A stretch of DNA of 64,000 nt from Thermocatellispora tengchongensis (GCF_014202315.1 NZ_JACHGN010000019.1:123944-187943), one strand, 5' to 3'. Shown: positions 19,105 through 27,270, counted from the stretch's first letter. Made by a program: numbers and translations. Notes: a model not told the origin generated them from the letters alone.

Positions 19105-19408
19105 GCGCGCCCCACGGATCTCGTGCGCGCGCGGTCGCTGCTCGAACGCGGCCGGTACGCCGCTGCGGTCGTCGTGTCCTTCGCTGGCCGCCTCCCTGAC
19201 TGTCCTGACTGTCGCGGGCCAAGTGGGACGGCGCCGTTGCCGAGGTGCATGCGGGCCGGTGCCCGCGAACTCTCCGCGAGTGTGAGGGAGGTCAGAGCCT
19301 CCTCTCCTTTTAGATCGTCCCCCCGCGCGTACGCCCATGCAAGACCCGTCGCAAGGTAAAAAGCAAAATTCTTTACACTTGCAGGGACCTTTGCGATGCA
19401 TGGAGACA

Positions 19409-19421
19409 TGCAAGTTGCACG
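19409..19421. promoter_or_regulatory. Candidate palindromic operator, left copy
   Basis: TGCAAGTTGCACG contains the odd palindrome TGCAA-G-TTGCA. The exact reverse complement of all 13 bases recurs at 19619-19631. Both lie in the roughly 700-bp gap between the divergent QCQ-repeat gene and the DUF5753 regulator. Related shorter words (ACTTGCAG near 19376, CTTTGCGA twice) occur between them. Apart from these, the terminator at 19072-19104 and lower GC, I see no gene in 19026-19728. Confidence 0.5.
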
Positions 19422-19618
19422 GCTTCTGTCGCCTCCGCAGTGACGCGCTGGGACCCCCGCCGCCCGGAGGGGCAGGCGTGACCTAAGGGAAAACCTCCCG
19501 TACAGCCCCCGTCCGCGCAAAGCTACGCCGGTGCATCCTCTTTACCCCGGGAAGGCTTGCGTCAATCGATCTGGTAGGCCACCTTGCCGGGAACTTTGCG
19601 AGTCGTAGTGCACTGACG

Positions 19619-19631
19619 CGTGCAACTTGCA
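19619..19631. promoter_or_regulatory. Candidate palindromic operator, right copy
   Basis: CGTGCAACTTGCA is the exact inverted copy of the site at 19409-19421. It lies about 100 bp upstream of the DUF5753 regulator start. Placement suggests autoregulation by that protein (inference). Confidence 0.5.
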
Positions 19632-19728
19632 GTGTACGATGAGCGCTGGAACCCCGGCTTTCCCGGGGTTCTGCAGGTCCTGGTGGCGAGTACGACACCT
19701 TCATAACGTGGAGGGGGTTCAGGGCGCG

Positions 19729-20583
19729 GTGCCCGAGCGTGGCAGTCCTTCTGTCCGCCGTCGCAGGCTCGGCCAGGAGCTTCGCCGGCTGAGGGAGCGT
19801 GCCGGCCTGACCGGAGACCAGGTCGCGGAGTCACTGAAGTGGTCCGCCTCCAAGGTCAGCCGGATCGAGACGGCCAAGACCATGCCCCGCAGAGCCGACG
19901 TCCAGGCTCTCACCGAGTTGTACGCCGTGGGGGAGGACAAGCAGCGCGAGCTGGTGGACCTCCAGGCCGACGCCGCCAGGAAAGGATGGTGGGAGGAGTA
20001 TCAAGACGCTCTCCCCGAGGAGTACACGACGCTCCTCGGGCTGGAGGAAGAGGCCACCTTCGAACGGAACTGGGAACCCCAGATCGTTCCGGGCCTGTTC
20101 CAGACTCCAGAGTACGCGGAAGAAGTCATCCGGGCAGCGCAGGTGATCAGCCGGATACCTCCTGCCGACATCCGCACCAGAGTCGAGGCGCGCCTGGCAC
20201 GCCAGAAGCTGTTGACCCGGGACGGGCCGCTCACGGTGTGGGTCGTGATGGACGAGTCGGCGTTGCTGCGCCGGTTCGGCGGTGCCACGGTGATGCGCGA
20301 GCAGATCGAACGGCTGATCGAGGTCAGCCGGATGCCGAACGTGCGACTGCAGATCCTGCCACAGGAAGCGTTTCACCCGGTGAACACCGGCTCTTTCATT
20401 CATCTTGAATTCAGTGAGTTCCAGGATGTCGTCTACCTCGAAACTCTGCTCGGCGGACGCTGGGTGGAGAACCGCAACGAGGTGTTCGAATATCAGATGG
20501 CCTTCGACAATCTGCGCTCCGAAGCGCTCGGTCCGGAAGCCTCGCGGGAGCTCATGCAGAAAATAATCGCTCGCTGGAAATAG
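19729..20583 (+). CDS. XRE-family helix-turn-helix regulator with DUF5753 domain
   Basis: A 284-residue regulator. The N-terminal HTH is in RRRRLGQELRRLRERAG to about residue 65 (VAESLKWSASKVSRIE is the recognition unit). A DUF5753 domain fills about 90-280, with the typical WEPQIVPGLFQTPEYAE, LPQEAFHP and the C-terminal MAFDNLRSEAL. The family is characteristic of actinomycetes, where WhiJ-type members work with DUF397 partners during development. I selected GTG 19729, with GGAGGGGG upstream. A DUF397 gene follows after 31 bp. Palindromes upstream may be its binding sites. Confidence 0.92.
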   Translation: MPERGSPSVRRRRLGQELRRLRERAGLTGDQVAESLKWSASKVSRIETAKTMPRRADVQALTELYAVGEDKQRELVDLQADAARKGWWEEYQDALPEEYTTLLGLEEEATFERNWEPQIVPGLFQTPEYAEEVIRAAQVISRIPPADIRTRVEARLARQKLLTRDGPLTVWVVMDESALLRRFGGATVMREQIERLIEVSRMPNVRLQILPQEAFHPVNTGSFIHLEFSEFQDVVYLETLLGGRWVENRNEVFEYQMAFDNLRSEALGPEASRELMQKIIARWK

Positions 20584-20614
20584 TCATCCAGCCATCTTCG
20601 CAAAAGGACACGCC

Positions 20615-20821
20615 ATGCAATCGGTCGACCTTACCGGCGCTGAGTGGAAGAAGAGCGCTCGGAGTGCCAGCAACGGCGCGTGCGTCGAGGTCGCCCATCT
20701 CGCCCGGGGGTACGTGGGGGTTCGCGACAGCAAGAACCAGGACGGTCCAGTCCTGATCTTCACTCCCCAGGAGTGGGAGGCCTTCGTCGGGGGAGTCAGG
20801 GACGGAGAATTCGACATATAG
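20615..20821 (+). CDS. DUF397 domain protein
   Basis: A 68-residue DUF397 protein with the complete family pattern: WKKSARSASNGACVEVAHL, GYVGVRDSKNQDGPVL and FTPQEWEAFVGGVRDGEF. AAAGGA precedes ATG 20615. Such proteins are small acidic partners of DUF5753 regulators, in arrangements resembling toxin-antitoxin or regulator/anti-regulator pairs. Immediate linkage to the regulator at 19729 supports that role. A strong hairpin follows at 20836. Confidence 0.93.
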   Translation: MQSVDLTGAEWKKSARSASNGACVEVAHLARGYVGVRDSKNQDGPVLIFTPQEWEAFVGGVRDGEFDI

Positions 20822-20835
20822 CGAGATGACCGTGC

Positions 20836-20861
20836 CCGGCCGGCGTGGCAGCGCCGGCCGG
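20836..20861 (+). terminator. Intrinsic terminator hairpin after DUF397 gene
   Basis: CCGGCCGGCG (20836-20845) pairs with CGCCGGCCGG (20852-20861) in a perfect 10-bp stem with a TGGCAG loop, 15 bp after the DUF397 stop codon. No T-tract. Confidence 0.75.
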
Positions 20862-20915
20862 TGCGGTCGCAGCGGGCGGGCATGGACCGCCGCAGCCTGT
20901 GCGGCACCTGCCCAC

Positions 20916-20958
20916 GCGACTCCCGGCCAGGTTGGGCACCGACCAGGCCGGGAGTCGC
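20916..20958 (-). terminator. 13-bp stem hairpin between convergent genes
   Basis: GCGACTCCCGGCC (20916-20928) pairs perfectly with GGCCGGGAGTCGC (20946-20958) around a 17-base loop. It lies between the DUF397 gene (plus) and the DUF6082-like gene (minus, ending 21198) and may terminate the latter. The rest of 20822-21197 holds no gene I can support. Confidence 0.55.
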
Positions 20959-21197
20959 CTTGTCAGGCCCTCCGGCGCGCCTCCCTCTGATGCCCTCCGG
21001 CGCCTCCCCGCGATGCCGTCCGGCGCCCGCCCATGATGAACGCGTGCAGCGCGTACCCCGCCGCGACGCACACCCCTCCCAGTGCCAGAACCCCCGCCGC
21101 ATGCGCTCATGCCGATCGGCGTGATGTGACGCGCCCGATGCCCCCGGCGGGGCGATCCGAATTCCGCCCGTCAGGTGCCGCCACTCGCGTACCCCGA

Positions 21198-21836
21198 TCA
21201 GGGCTTGCTCGCCAGACGGTTCAGGATGCGGTGTATCGCCCAGCCCGCCGCCAGGCCGGCCAGGCCCCAGACCGCCGTCAGGGCGGTCTCTCTCACCCGC
21301 AGGGCGGGTGTTCGCCACGGGCCGCCCATCTCGTATTCCGAGTCCACGATGTCATAGAACCTGCGGGTCCTGCGGTTTCTCGCCGTGGCCAGGCGGTGCT
21401 CCCGGGTGTCGCGCCAGAACAGGCGGCCCGGCGGGGTGGCCAGCAGCTCGGCGCGTACGTGGGCGCGCAGCGTCTTCTCGGGCAGCTCGCCCAGCTCGTA
21501 CAGCAGCTCCCAGTAGGACAGGATCAGGTTCAGGTGCAGATGCCGCCTGGCCTGCCGTGGCGGCCTGCCGCCCGGCGCTCGTACGGCGTTCGCCATCAGG
21601 CCCGCCTGGTAGGCGCGGGCGGCCTGCCTGCGTGCGGCGCGACGGTCGCGCGCCTGCAGCGCGAGCGCGTATCCCACCCCGATGACTCCGAAAGCCGACA
21701 AAATTCCGGATGTCACGCTATAGGGGGGCTCTCCACGCAAAGCGGCCATAATTCCCCCTAAAGTCAGCACAATCATGCTGAACAGCAGGGTGATCCCAGC
21801 CGATGGTCCGCTGCGCAATGGGGATCCAGCGCCCAC
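21198..21836 (-). CDS. DUF6082-like membrane protein
   Basis: A 212-residue protein. Two N-terminal hydrophobic segments (about residues 13-34 and 40-60) are followed by a charged helix rich in Ala/Arg and a soluble domain with LHLNLILSYWELLYELGEL and LLATPPGRLFWRDTREHR. That core matches my memory of the actinomycete DUF6082 family (function unknown). A third hydrophobic stretch near the C-terminus (LTAVWGLAGLAAGWAIH) may be another helix. The start at 21836 is not strongly supported by a ribosome binding site. Confidence 0.7.
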   Translation of the reverse strand: MGAGSPLRSGPSAGITLLFSMIVLTLGGIMAALRGEPPYSVTSGILSAFGVIGVGYALALQARDRRAARRQAARAYQAGLMANAVRAPGGRPPRQARRHLHLNLILSYWELLYELGELPEKTLRAHVRAELLATPPGRLFWRDTREHRLATARNRRTRRFYDIVDSEYEMGGPWRTPALRVRETALTAVWGLAGLAAGWAIHRILNRLASKP

Positions 21837-22096
21837 TCCGCCACTGTCGCACAGAAAGAGCGATCTTGCACTGCGTGGCGCGAACGTGGAACTCTAGCCG
21901 GTCATCGCGCTTTACTCTTGGGTTGCGGCGCGGCGGGTGGAAGAGGTTCCTCCTCTGTGGAAAAAATGCTGCCCAAGGGTGGACAAAATTGGGTACGCTC
22001 CTGTCCCGGTCACGGGCGAGGTGGGGTGCCCGGATAGAGCAATATGTCCTATTTCGATATCATCAATGTCCTGTCATGGGGGATGAGAGGAAATAA

Positions 22097-22237
22097 ATGC
22101 CGCTGGAGATCGCGGTGCTGGACCGCCACGTCGCGGTCCGCGACAGCAAGAACCCCTACGGGGCCGTGCTGTTCTTCACCCTGGCCGAGTGGGCCGCGTT
22201 CGTCGCCGACATCAAGGCCGGCTACTACGGCCCCTGA
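22097..22237 (+). CDS. Very short DUF397 protein lacking the N-terminal strand
   Basis: A 46-codon gene with GAGAGGAAATAA directly before ATG 22097. The product, starting MPLEIAVLDRHVAVRDSKN and ending near FVADIKAGYY, matches the C-terminal two thirds of DUF397 (VAVRDSKN, LFFTLAEWAAFVADI). The usual first segment, with WxKSSxS and the CVEVA cysteine, is absent. An in-frame TAA lies immediately before the ATG, so the short form is not a mis-chosen start. It could be a functional mini-protein or a remnant. No DUF5753 gene adjoins it. Confidence 0.7.
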   Translation: MPLEIAVLDRHVAVRDSKNPYGAVLFFTLAEWAAFVADIKAGYYGP

Positions 22238-22867
22238 CCACGCTCACCACGGCTCCACACGTAACGGGGTCGTCGAGAGCCTTGCTCGGCGGGCCCGTGG
22301 GGCCGTGTACTCCGACGCCCTGCTCGCCTCCCGCAAGCGCTGGGTGAGCTGGCCGCGCACGGGGCTCGGCACGCCGCCAAAGCCTGGCCCACGTAGGGCC
22401 AGGGGAGTGCCAGGCAGCGGCGGATCTTCCGCAGGGCGGGATGGCCGTGCGCGCCGGAGCCTTCGCGGTGATGCCCTCCCGCCCCCTTCTGCCGGACACG
22501 GCCCCCCAAGGCTCCCGCCGCCGCGAGGGCCCGCGCCGGGAAGGGCGCGTGCCGGGAGCGGGACGTGCCGTGAGCGGTCGTGCCGGGGAAGGGGCGCGCG
22601 CCGCGAAGCCCGCGCCCGCGAGGGGGCGTGTGGTGCAGGCTCGCGCAGCGGAGGGCGGCGCCGCGAAGGGCCGCGCCGCGAAGGGCCGGGCCGCGAAGGC
22701 TCGCGCTGTGTGGGCCCGCGCCGGGAGGGGGTGTGGGTGCAGGCTCGTGCCGGGAATGGCCGCGCCGTGCGGGCCAGTGCCGCGATGGCTGCGCCGTGAG
22801 GGCCCGCGCTGGGAGGCGGCCGTGCCGCGGAAGCCTTCGTGCTACAGGGCCGCGGCTGGGAACGCGC
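22238..22867. other. Gene-free GC-rich stretch with degenerate repeats
   Basis: I see no credible gene here. The stretch from about 22490 to 22830 is built from variants of short words such as CGCGCCGCGAAGG and GGCCCGCGCCGGGAGG, and opens long reading frames on both strands only because stop codons are rare. No ribosome binding site or family motif supports any of them. Confidence 0.5.
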
Positions 22868-22897
22868 GGGGCCCTGCCGCTGGTGCGGCAGGGCCCC
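22868..22897 (-). terminator. Strong terminator hairpin downstream of catalase
   Basis: GGGGCCCTGCCGC (22868-22880) pairs perfectly with GCGGCAGGGCCCC (22885-22897) over a TGGT loop. It lies about 92 bp beyond the catalase stop codon on that gene's strand. Confidence 0.75.
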
Positions 22898-22947
22898 GGG
22901 GTCGGTCGCCGGTCGGACGGGCGGGGTCGGTAGCCGGTCGGACGGGC
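22898..22947. repeat. 25-bp direct repeat, two units
   Basis: Units 22898-22922 and 22923-22947 differ by a single base (GGTCGCC versus GGTAGCC). They lie between the terminator hairpin and the catalase stop codon. Confidence 0.75.
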
Positions 22948-22989
22948 CGGTGTGGTCGGCGGTGGATGCGGCCGGTGGTTTCTCTGGGC

Positions 22990-24438
22990 TCAGGCGAGGC
23001 CCAGGCCCTGGGCGACGCCCTCGCCGAGGTCCTTGTGGATGTTGGTCCAGTACTCGACGACGCGCTTGCGCATGTCGGTGGTCACCTCGGGGGCCGAGGC
23101 GTGGCCGACGATGTTGCTGACCAGGTGGGCGCGGTCGGTGTCGGACAGTACGTTCTCCCACAGCGCGCGAGGCTGCACGTAGTCGTCGTCCTCGGCGTGC
23201 TTGGTGTACGCGCTGCGCAGGATCTCACCGGTCACGTGGTAGTTCTCGCCCTCGTACAGCGACGGGTCGGCGGCGGGGCCGTTGACCGAGTTGGGGGCGT
23301 ACACCGGGTCGCCGGGGTTGCTGTAGCGCATGCTGCCGTCGCGGTTGTAGCTGTGCACCGGCGACCTGGGCGCGTTGATCGGGAGCTGGAGGTAGTTGGG
23401 CCCGATCCGGTAGCGGTGGGTGTCGGGGTAGGAGAACAGGCGGCCCTGGAGCATCTTGTCCGGCGACGGGCCGATGCCCGGCACCAGGTTCGCCGGCTCG
23501 AAGCCCGCCTGCTCGACCTCGGCGAAGTAGTTGATCGGGTTGCGGTTCAGCACGAACCGGCCGATCGTGATCTCCGGGTAGTCGGAGTGCGGCCAGACCT
23601 TGGTCAGGTCGAAGGGGTTGAACCGGTAGTCGGCCGCGTCCTCGAACGGCATGATCTGCACCTTCACCTTCCACGCCGGGTGGTCGCCCGCCGCGATGGA
23701 GGTGTACAGGTCGCGGATGTGCGCGTCGGGGTCCTCCGCCTGGAGCGCCTTGGCCTCGGCGTCGGTGAGGTTCTCGATGCCCTGCTCGGTCTTGAAGTGG
23801 TACTTGATCCAGAACTTCTCGCCCGCCGCGTTGTACCACAGGAAGGTGTGGGAGCCGAAGCCGTGCATGTGCCGCCACGTCTTCGGGGTGCCGCGGTCGG
23901 TCATCAGGAACGTCACCTGGTGCGCCGACTCGGGGGAGAGGGTCCAGAAGTCCCACTGCATGTTGTGGTCGCGCAGGTGGTTGTCGGCGCGGCGCTTCTG
24001 GGAGTGGATGAAGTCGGAGAACTTCGAGGGGTCGCGGATGAAGAAGATCGGCGTGTTGTTGCCGACGATGTCGTAGTTGCCTTCTTCGGTGTAGAACTTG
24101 ATCGCGAAGCCGCGCGGGTCGCGGGCGGTGTCGGCGCTGCCGAGCTCGCCGGCGACGGTGGAGAAACGCAGGAAGAGCGGGGTCTCCTTGCCCTTCTGGA
24201 ACAGCTTGGCCTTGGTGTACTGGCTCACGTCCTCGGTGATCTGCAGGATGCCGTGCGCCCCACCGCCCTTGGCGTGCACCACGCGCTCGGGGACCCGCTC
24301 ACGGTTGAAGTGGGCCATCTTCTGGATGAGGTAGTGGTCCTGCAGCAGAAGCGGGCCGTTGGGCCCGACGGACAGCGAGAACTCGTCGCTCGGCGCGGGA
24401 ATGCCCGCGTCCGTCGTGGTGATGGGCCTGTCGGTCAT
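22990..24438 (-). CDS. katA: Monofunctional heme catalase
   Basis: A 482-residue catalase that dismutates hydrogen peroxide in the cytoplasm. The active-site His is in VVHAKGGGAHG, the essential Asn in YDIVGNNTPIFF, and the heme-ligand Tyr in RLFSYPDTHRYRIGPNY. Length and the region WDFWTLSPESAHQVTFLM fit small-subunit clade enzymes. GGAGGGACC precedes ATG 24438. It lies 86 bp downstream of a Fur-family gene on the same strand, an arrangement like CatR-CatA of streptomycetes or FurA-KatG, so peroxide-responsive repression is likely (inference). A strong hairpin terminates the unit. Confidence 0.97.
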   Translation of the reverse strand: MTDRPITTTDAGIPAPSDEFSLSVGPNGPLLLQDHYLIQKMAHFNRERVPERVVHAKGGGAHGILQITEDVSQYTKAKLFQKGKETPLFLRFSTVAGELGSADTARDPRGFAIKFYTEEGNYDIVGNNTPIFFIRDPSKFSDFIHSQKRRADNHLRDHNMQWDFWTLSPESAHQVTFLMTDRGTPKTWRHMHGFGSHTFLWYNAAGEKFWIKYHFKTEQGIENLTDAEAKALQAEDPDAHIRDLYTSIAAGDHPAWKVKVQIMPFEDAADYRFNPFDLTKVWPHSDYPEITIGRFVLNRNPINYFAEVEQAGFEPANLVPGIGPSPDKMLQGRLFSYPDTHRYRIGPNYLQLPINAPRSPVHSYNRDGSMRYSNPGDPVYAPNSVNGPAADPSLYEGENYHVTGEILRSAYTKHAEDDDYVQPRALWENVLSDTDRAHLVSNIVGHASAPEVTTDMRKRVVEYWTNIHKDLGEGVAQGLGLA

Positions 24439-24524
24439 TGCGCGGTCCCTCCGGATCGTCGGTGATGGAGCACGGCTACGCCTGGACTCCGAATCGCAGC
24501 CGATGGTCGTGGGGGGTGCCGGGG

Positions 24525-24947
24525 CTAGGTGGCGGCTGCTGCCGCCTGGCAGGAGGGGCAGATGCCCCAGAACGTGACGTCGGCCTCGTCGATGAGAAAA
24601 CCGGCGCTGTCGGACGGATCGAGGCAGGGCGCCTCGCCCCTCACGCAGTCGACGTCGGTGACCGCGCCGCACCTGCGGCACACGAGGTGGTGGTGGTTGT
24701 CTCCCACCCGCGCCTCGTAGCGCGCCGGAGACCCCATGGGCTCGATCTTGCGAAGGAGCCCGGCCTTGTGCAGCGCGGCGAGAGCGTCGTAGACGGCCTG
24801 GAGCGAGACGTGCCCGACGCGCTCGCGCACCCGCCGGTGCACGGCCTCCACCTCAAGGTGGTCGCCTTCGCGCACGGTCTTCATGATCGCCAGCCGGGCC
24901 GCGGTCACCCGCAACCCGGCCGCACGAAGCCGGTCCACATCGCTCAC
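24525..24947 (-). CDS. Fur-family repressor, probable peroxide sensor
   Basis: A 140-residue Fur/PerR-type regulator. The winged-helix part (about 1-80) contains RVTAARLAIM and HVSLQAVYDALAAL. The metal-binding part has DNHHHLVCRRCG and a second pair, CPSC, for structural zinc. I set the start at GTG 24947, where homologues begin and where an inverted repeat overlaps the codon; no clear Shine-Dalgarno sequence is present. Linkage to catalase points to a CatR/PerR/FurA role, not iron or zinc control, though the sensing metal cannot be read from sequence. Confidence 0.9.
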   Translation of the reverse strand: MSDVDRLRAAGLRVTAARLAIMKTVREGDHLEVEAVHRRVRERVGHVSLQAVYDALAALHKAGLLRKIEPMGSPARYEARVGDNHHHLVCRRCGAVTDVDCVRGEAPCLDPSDSAGFLIDEADVTFWGICPSCQAAAAAT

Positions 24948-24957
24948 GTTCGTGAGC
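24942..24957. promoter_or_regulatory. Inverted repeat over the fur-family start codon
   Basis: GCTCACG-TT-CGTGAGC has perfect 7-bp arms and covers the GTG start of the Fur-family gene. It could be an operator or an RNA hairpin that limits translation. Confidence 0.4.
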
Positions 24958-24971
24958 CTATGCGGTAAACC

Positions 24972-24982
24972 TGAATCATTCA
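24972..24982. promoter_or_regulatory. Candidate Fur-family operator
   Basis: TGAATCATTCA is a perfect odd palindrome in an AT-rich patch about 30 bp upstream of the Fur-family start. Its composition resembles binding sites of Fur/PerR proteins. It would suit autoregulation of the regulator-catalase unit. Confidence 0.5.
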
Positions 24983-25056
24983 AGTAAAGGAATCCTTCCA
25001 GGCTTGTGTCCGGGTATGTCCCAAGTATGGGGAAGTTCATGCCTCTGCCCAGAGAC

Positions 25057-25086
25057 GGCATGGTTCGGTATGGCATGCTTCGGTAT
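25057..25086. repeat. Two 15-bp tandem repeats abutting the capA-like start
   Basis: Units 25057-25071 and 25072-25086 read GGCATGGTTCGGTAT and GGCATGCTTCGGTAT, one mismatch. They end two bases before the ATG at 25089. No Shine-Dalgarno sequence is present, so either the repeat forms the promoter of a leaderless mRNA or it is part of an unusual leader. Confidence 0.7.
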
Positions 25087-25088
25087 CA

Positions 25089-26195
25089 ATGGACAGCCAC
25101 CCGACCCCCCGCCGCCGCCTGGCGCTCGCGGCGGTCGCGGCTGTGTCGGCGCTGTCGGCCGCCGCCTGCTCGTCGGCCGCCGAGTCGCAGGACACGGGCG
25201 CGGGCTCCGCCGACAAGAGCGTCCAGTCGGTGGAGACGCCCACCGCCAAGCCGAGCCCGGTACGCCGGCCGTACACGATCAGCTTCGGCGGCGACGTGCA
25301 CTTCGAGGGCGTGCTGCGCACGCGCCTGAACGCCAACCCCCGTACGGCGCTCGGCCCGATCGCCTCGGTGCTCAAGCGGGCCGACATCGCGATGGTGAAC
25401 CTGGAGACGGCCATCACCACCGCCGGAACCCCCGCGCCGGGCAAGCAGTACACCTTCCGCGCCCCGCCGTCCGCGCTGACCGCGCTCAAGGCGGCCGGGG
25501 TGGACGTCGCGTCCATGGCCAACAACCACGGCATGGACTACATGGAGAGCGGGCTGGCCGACTCCCTGGCCGCCATCCGCAAGACGCGCTTCCCGGTGGT
25601 CGGGATCGGCAGGAACGCGGCGGCGGCGTACCGGCCGTACCGGAAGGTCGTCAACGGCAACCGCGTCGCGATCATCGGCGCGACGCAGGTGCTGGACGCG
25701 GAGTTCATCCAGTCCTGGACCGCCACCGACACCAAGGGCGGGCTGGCCTCGGCCAAGGAGGAGGACCGGCTGATCCAGGCCGTACGCGCGGCGCGCAAGA
25801 ACTCCGACACGGTGATCGTGCACCTGCACTGGGGCACCGAGCTGCAGAAGTGCCCCAACGAGGCGCAGCGCTCGCTGGCCCCCAAGCTGATCGCCGCCGG
25901 CGCCGACGTGATCGTCGGCGGGCACGCGCACATCCTGCTCGGCAGCGGCTACCTCAAGGGCAGGTACGTCAACTACGGCATGGGCAACTTCGTCTTCTAC
26001 AACTGGGGCCCCGAGACCGGCAAGACGGGCGTGCTGACCCTGACCATCAACGGGCGCAAGGTGCTCAAGGAGCAGTGGACCCCCGCGACCATCCAGGGCG
26101 GGGTGCCGGTGCCGCTCACCGGCTCGGCCCGCACCCAGGCGGTGGCCGACTGGAAGGCGCTGCGCTCCTGCGCCGGGCTCACCGCCAAACCGTAG
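25089..26195 (+). CDS. CapA-family lipoprotein (poly-gamma-glutamate capsule type)
   Basis: A 368-residue exported protein. A twin-Arg-like basic start is followed by a hydrophobic core and a lipobox-like AAAC (Cys27), so it is probably a lipoprotein. The metallophosphatase-like PGA_cap domain spans about 60-320, with ISFGGDVHFEG, NLETAITTAG, MANNHGMDYME, VIVHLHWGTE and VGGHAHILLG, the His/Asp/Asn metal-site motifs of the family. Members take part in polyglutamate capsule production or hydrolysis; no pgsB/C genes are nearby, so it may act alone on another wall polymer. Confidence 0.9.
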   Translation: MDSHPTPRRRLALAAVAAVSALSAAACSSAAESQDTGAGSADKSVQSVETPTAKPSPVRRPYTISFGGDVHFEGVLRTRLNANPRTALGPIASVLKRADIAMVNLETAITTAGTPAPGKQYTFRAPPSALTALKAAGVDVASMANNHGMDYMESGLADSLAAIRKTRFPVVGIGRNAAAAYRPYRKVVNGNRVAIIGATQVLDAEFIQSWTATDTKGGLASAKEEDRLIQAVRAARKNSDTVIVHLHWGTELQKCPNEAQRSLAPKLIAAGADVIVGGHAHILLGSGYLKGRYVNYGMGNFVFYNWGPETGKTGVLTLTINGRKVLKEQWTPATIQGGVPVPLTGSARTQAVADWKALRSCAGLTAKP

Positions 26196-26300
26196 GGCCG
26201 CGATGCCGAGGTGGGCCGTCGAAGGCCCGCTCGGCGACGAAATCCGGCGTCTGACGGGTAAAGCCTGACCAGAGTGCGGTCAAGCGGGCAAGATGAGGTG

Positions 26301-26966
26301 GTGTCCACCTTGCCAGCCGAACACCTTGACGACGGCACGGAGTCCACACCTTTGCGGCGTCGCCCCACACAGCGTCGCAGTGCCCGCCGGGTCGAGCGCA
26401 TGCTCGACGCGTGCGCGGAGCTGCTCGACGAGATCGGCTACGAAGCCCTCTCCACCACCAGGATCGCCGAGCGGGCCGGGGTGGCCATCGGCTCGGTGTA
26501 CCAGTTCTTCCCCGACAAGAAGGCCATCGCCCAGGCGCTGACCCGGCGCAACGTCGAGCTCTTCGCGGCGCGCGTCGGCGCCCGGTTCATGTCCGAGGAG
26601 CTCGGCGGGTGGTGGGACGCGGTCGATGCGATCATCGACGAGTACGTCGAGATGCACCGCACCGTCCCCGGCTTCCGCTCCCTGCACTTCGCCGACGTGC
26701 TCGACCTCCACCTGCTCGACACCGTGGCCGACAACAACACCGTGATCGCCGGTCGGCTGCGCGCGATGCTGCTGGCGGAGTACGGCCTGGCCGACAGCGC
26801 CGAGCTCGACCTGGGCCTGTCGGTCATCGCCGAGGCGGGCGACGCGGTGCTCAAGCTCGCCTTCCGGCACGACCCCGCGGGCTCCCCGGCCGTGGTGGAG
26901 GAGGCCAAGAAGCTGGTGCGCGGTTACCTGTCGTCCCTGCTCACGACGGCGGCGAGACGCGCCTGA
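26301..26966 (+). CDS. TetR-family transcriptional regulator
   Basis: A 221-residue repressor. The HTH occupies about 25-75 (MLDACAELLDEIGYEALSTT, ERAGVAIGSVYQFFPDKKAI). The ligand domain has a Trp-rich start (GGWWDAVDAIIDEYVEMH) and a C-terminal helix ending in LSSLLTTAARR. GAGG precedes two adjacent GTG codons (26298, 26301); I use the second. No efflux or enzyme gene lies beside it, so target and ligand are open. Its last 26 bp overlap the convergent small membrane protein gene. Confidence 0.9.
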   Translation: MSTLPAEHLDDGTESTPLRRRPTQRRSARRVERMLDACAELLDEIGYEALSTTRIAERAGVAIGSVYQFFPDKKAIAQALTRRNVELFAARVGARFMSEELGGWWDAVDAIIDEYVEMHRTVPGFRSLHFADVLDLHLLDTVADNNTVIAGRLRAMLLAEYGLADSAELDLGLSVIAEAGDAVLKLAFRHDPAGSPAVVEEAKKLVRGYLSSLLTTAARRA

Positions 26967-27270
26967 GCCCGTCCCCGGCCCGCCGGGGCCGGTCGTCGTC
27001 CGCACCGCCGCGATCCCTCGCGCCGCGGCGGTCCTCGGCGACCGCCGGGGGCGGCTCGCACAGGCGCAGCCGCTTGGGGGCGTACACGCCGCCGCTCAGC
27101 CTGACCTCGCGCTCCCGCGAGCGGATCTCCGCCTCCAGGCTGCGCAGATCGCGCTCCGCCTTCTCGATCGCTTCGAGGCGGCCGGACAGATACCCGGCCG
27201 CCCCCGGCACGATGGCCGAGAGCGCTATCGCGCAGGTCACGGTGAAGGTCGCCTGCCTGGACAGCCCCAT
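26941..27270 (-). CDS. Small membrane protein with coiled coil
   Basis: A 109-residue protein. A membrane helix at about residues 7-28 (FTVTCAIALSAIVPGAAGYL) is followed by a heptad-like charged segment (about 30-58, RLEAIEKAERDLRSLEAE) and a disordered Arg/Asp-rich tail. GGAAGGAAG precedes ATG 27270 at good spacing, which supports a real gene despite the 26-bp tail-to-tail overlap with the TetR gene. Family and function not recognised. Confidence 0.65.
   Translation of the reverse strand: MGLSRQATFTVTCAIALSAIVPGAAGYLSGRLEAIEKAERDLRSLEAEIRSREREVRLSGGVYAPKRLRLCEPPPAVAEDRRGARDRGGADDDRPRRAGDGLRRVSPPS

Noticed and set aside
22441..24465. Long plus-strand frame through the gene-free stretch and opposite the catalase
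   Set aside because: Most of it is catalase antisense; the rest is low-complexity Arg/Ala/Gly from GC-rich repeats.
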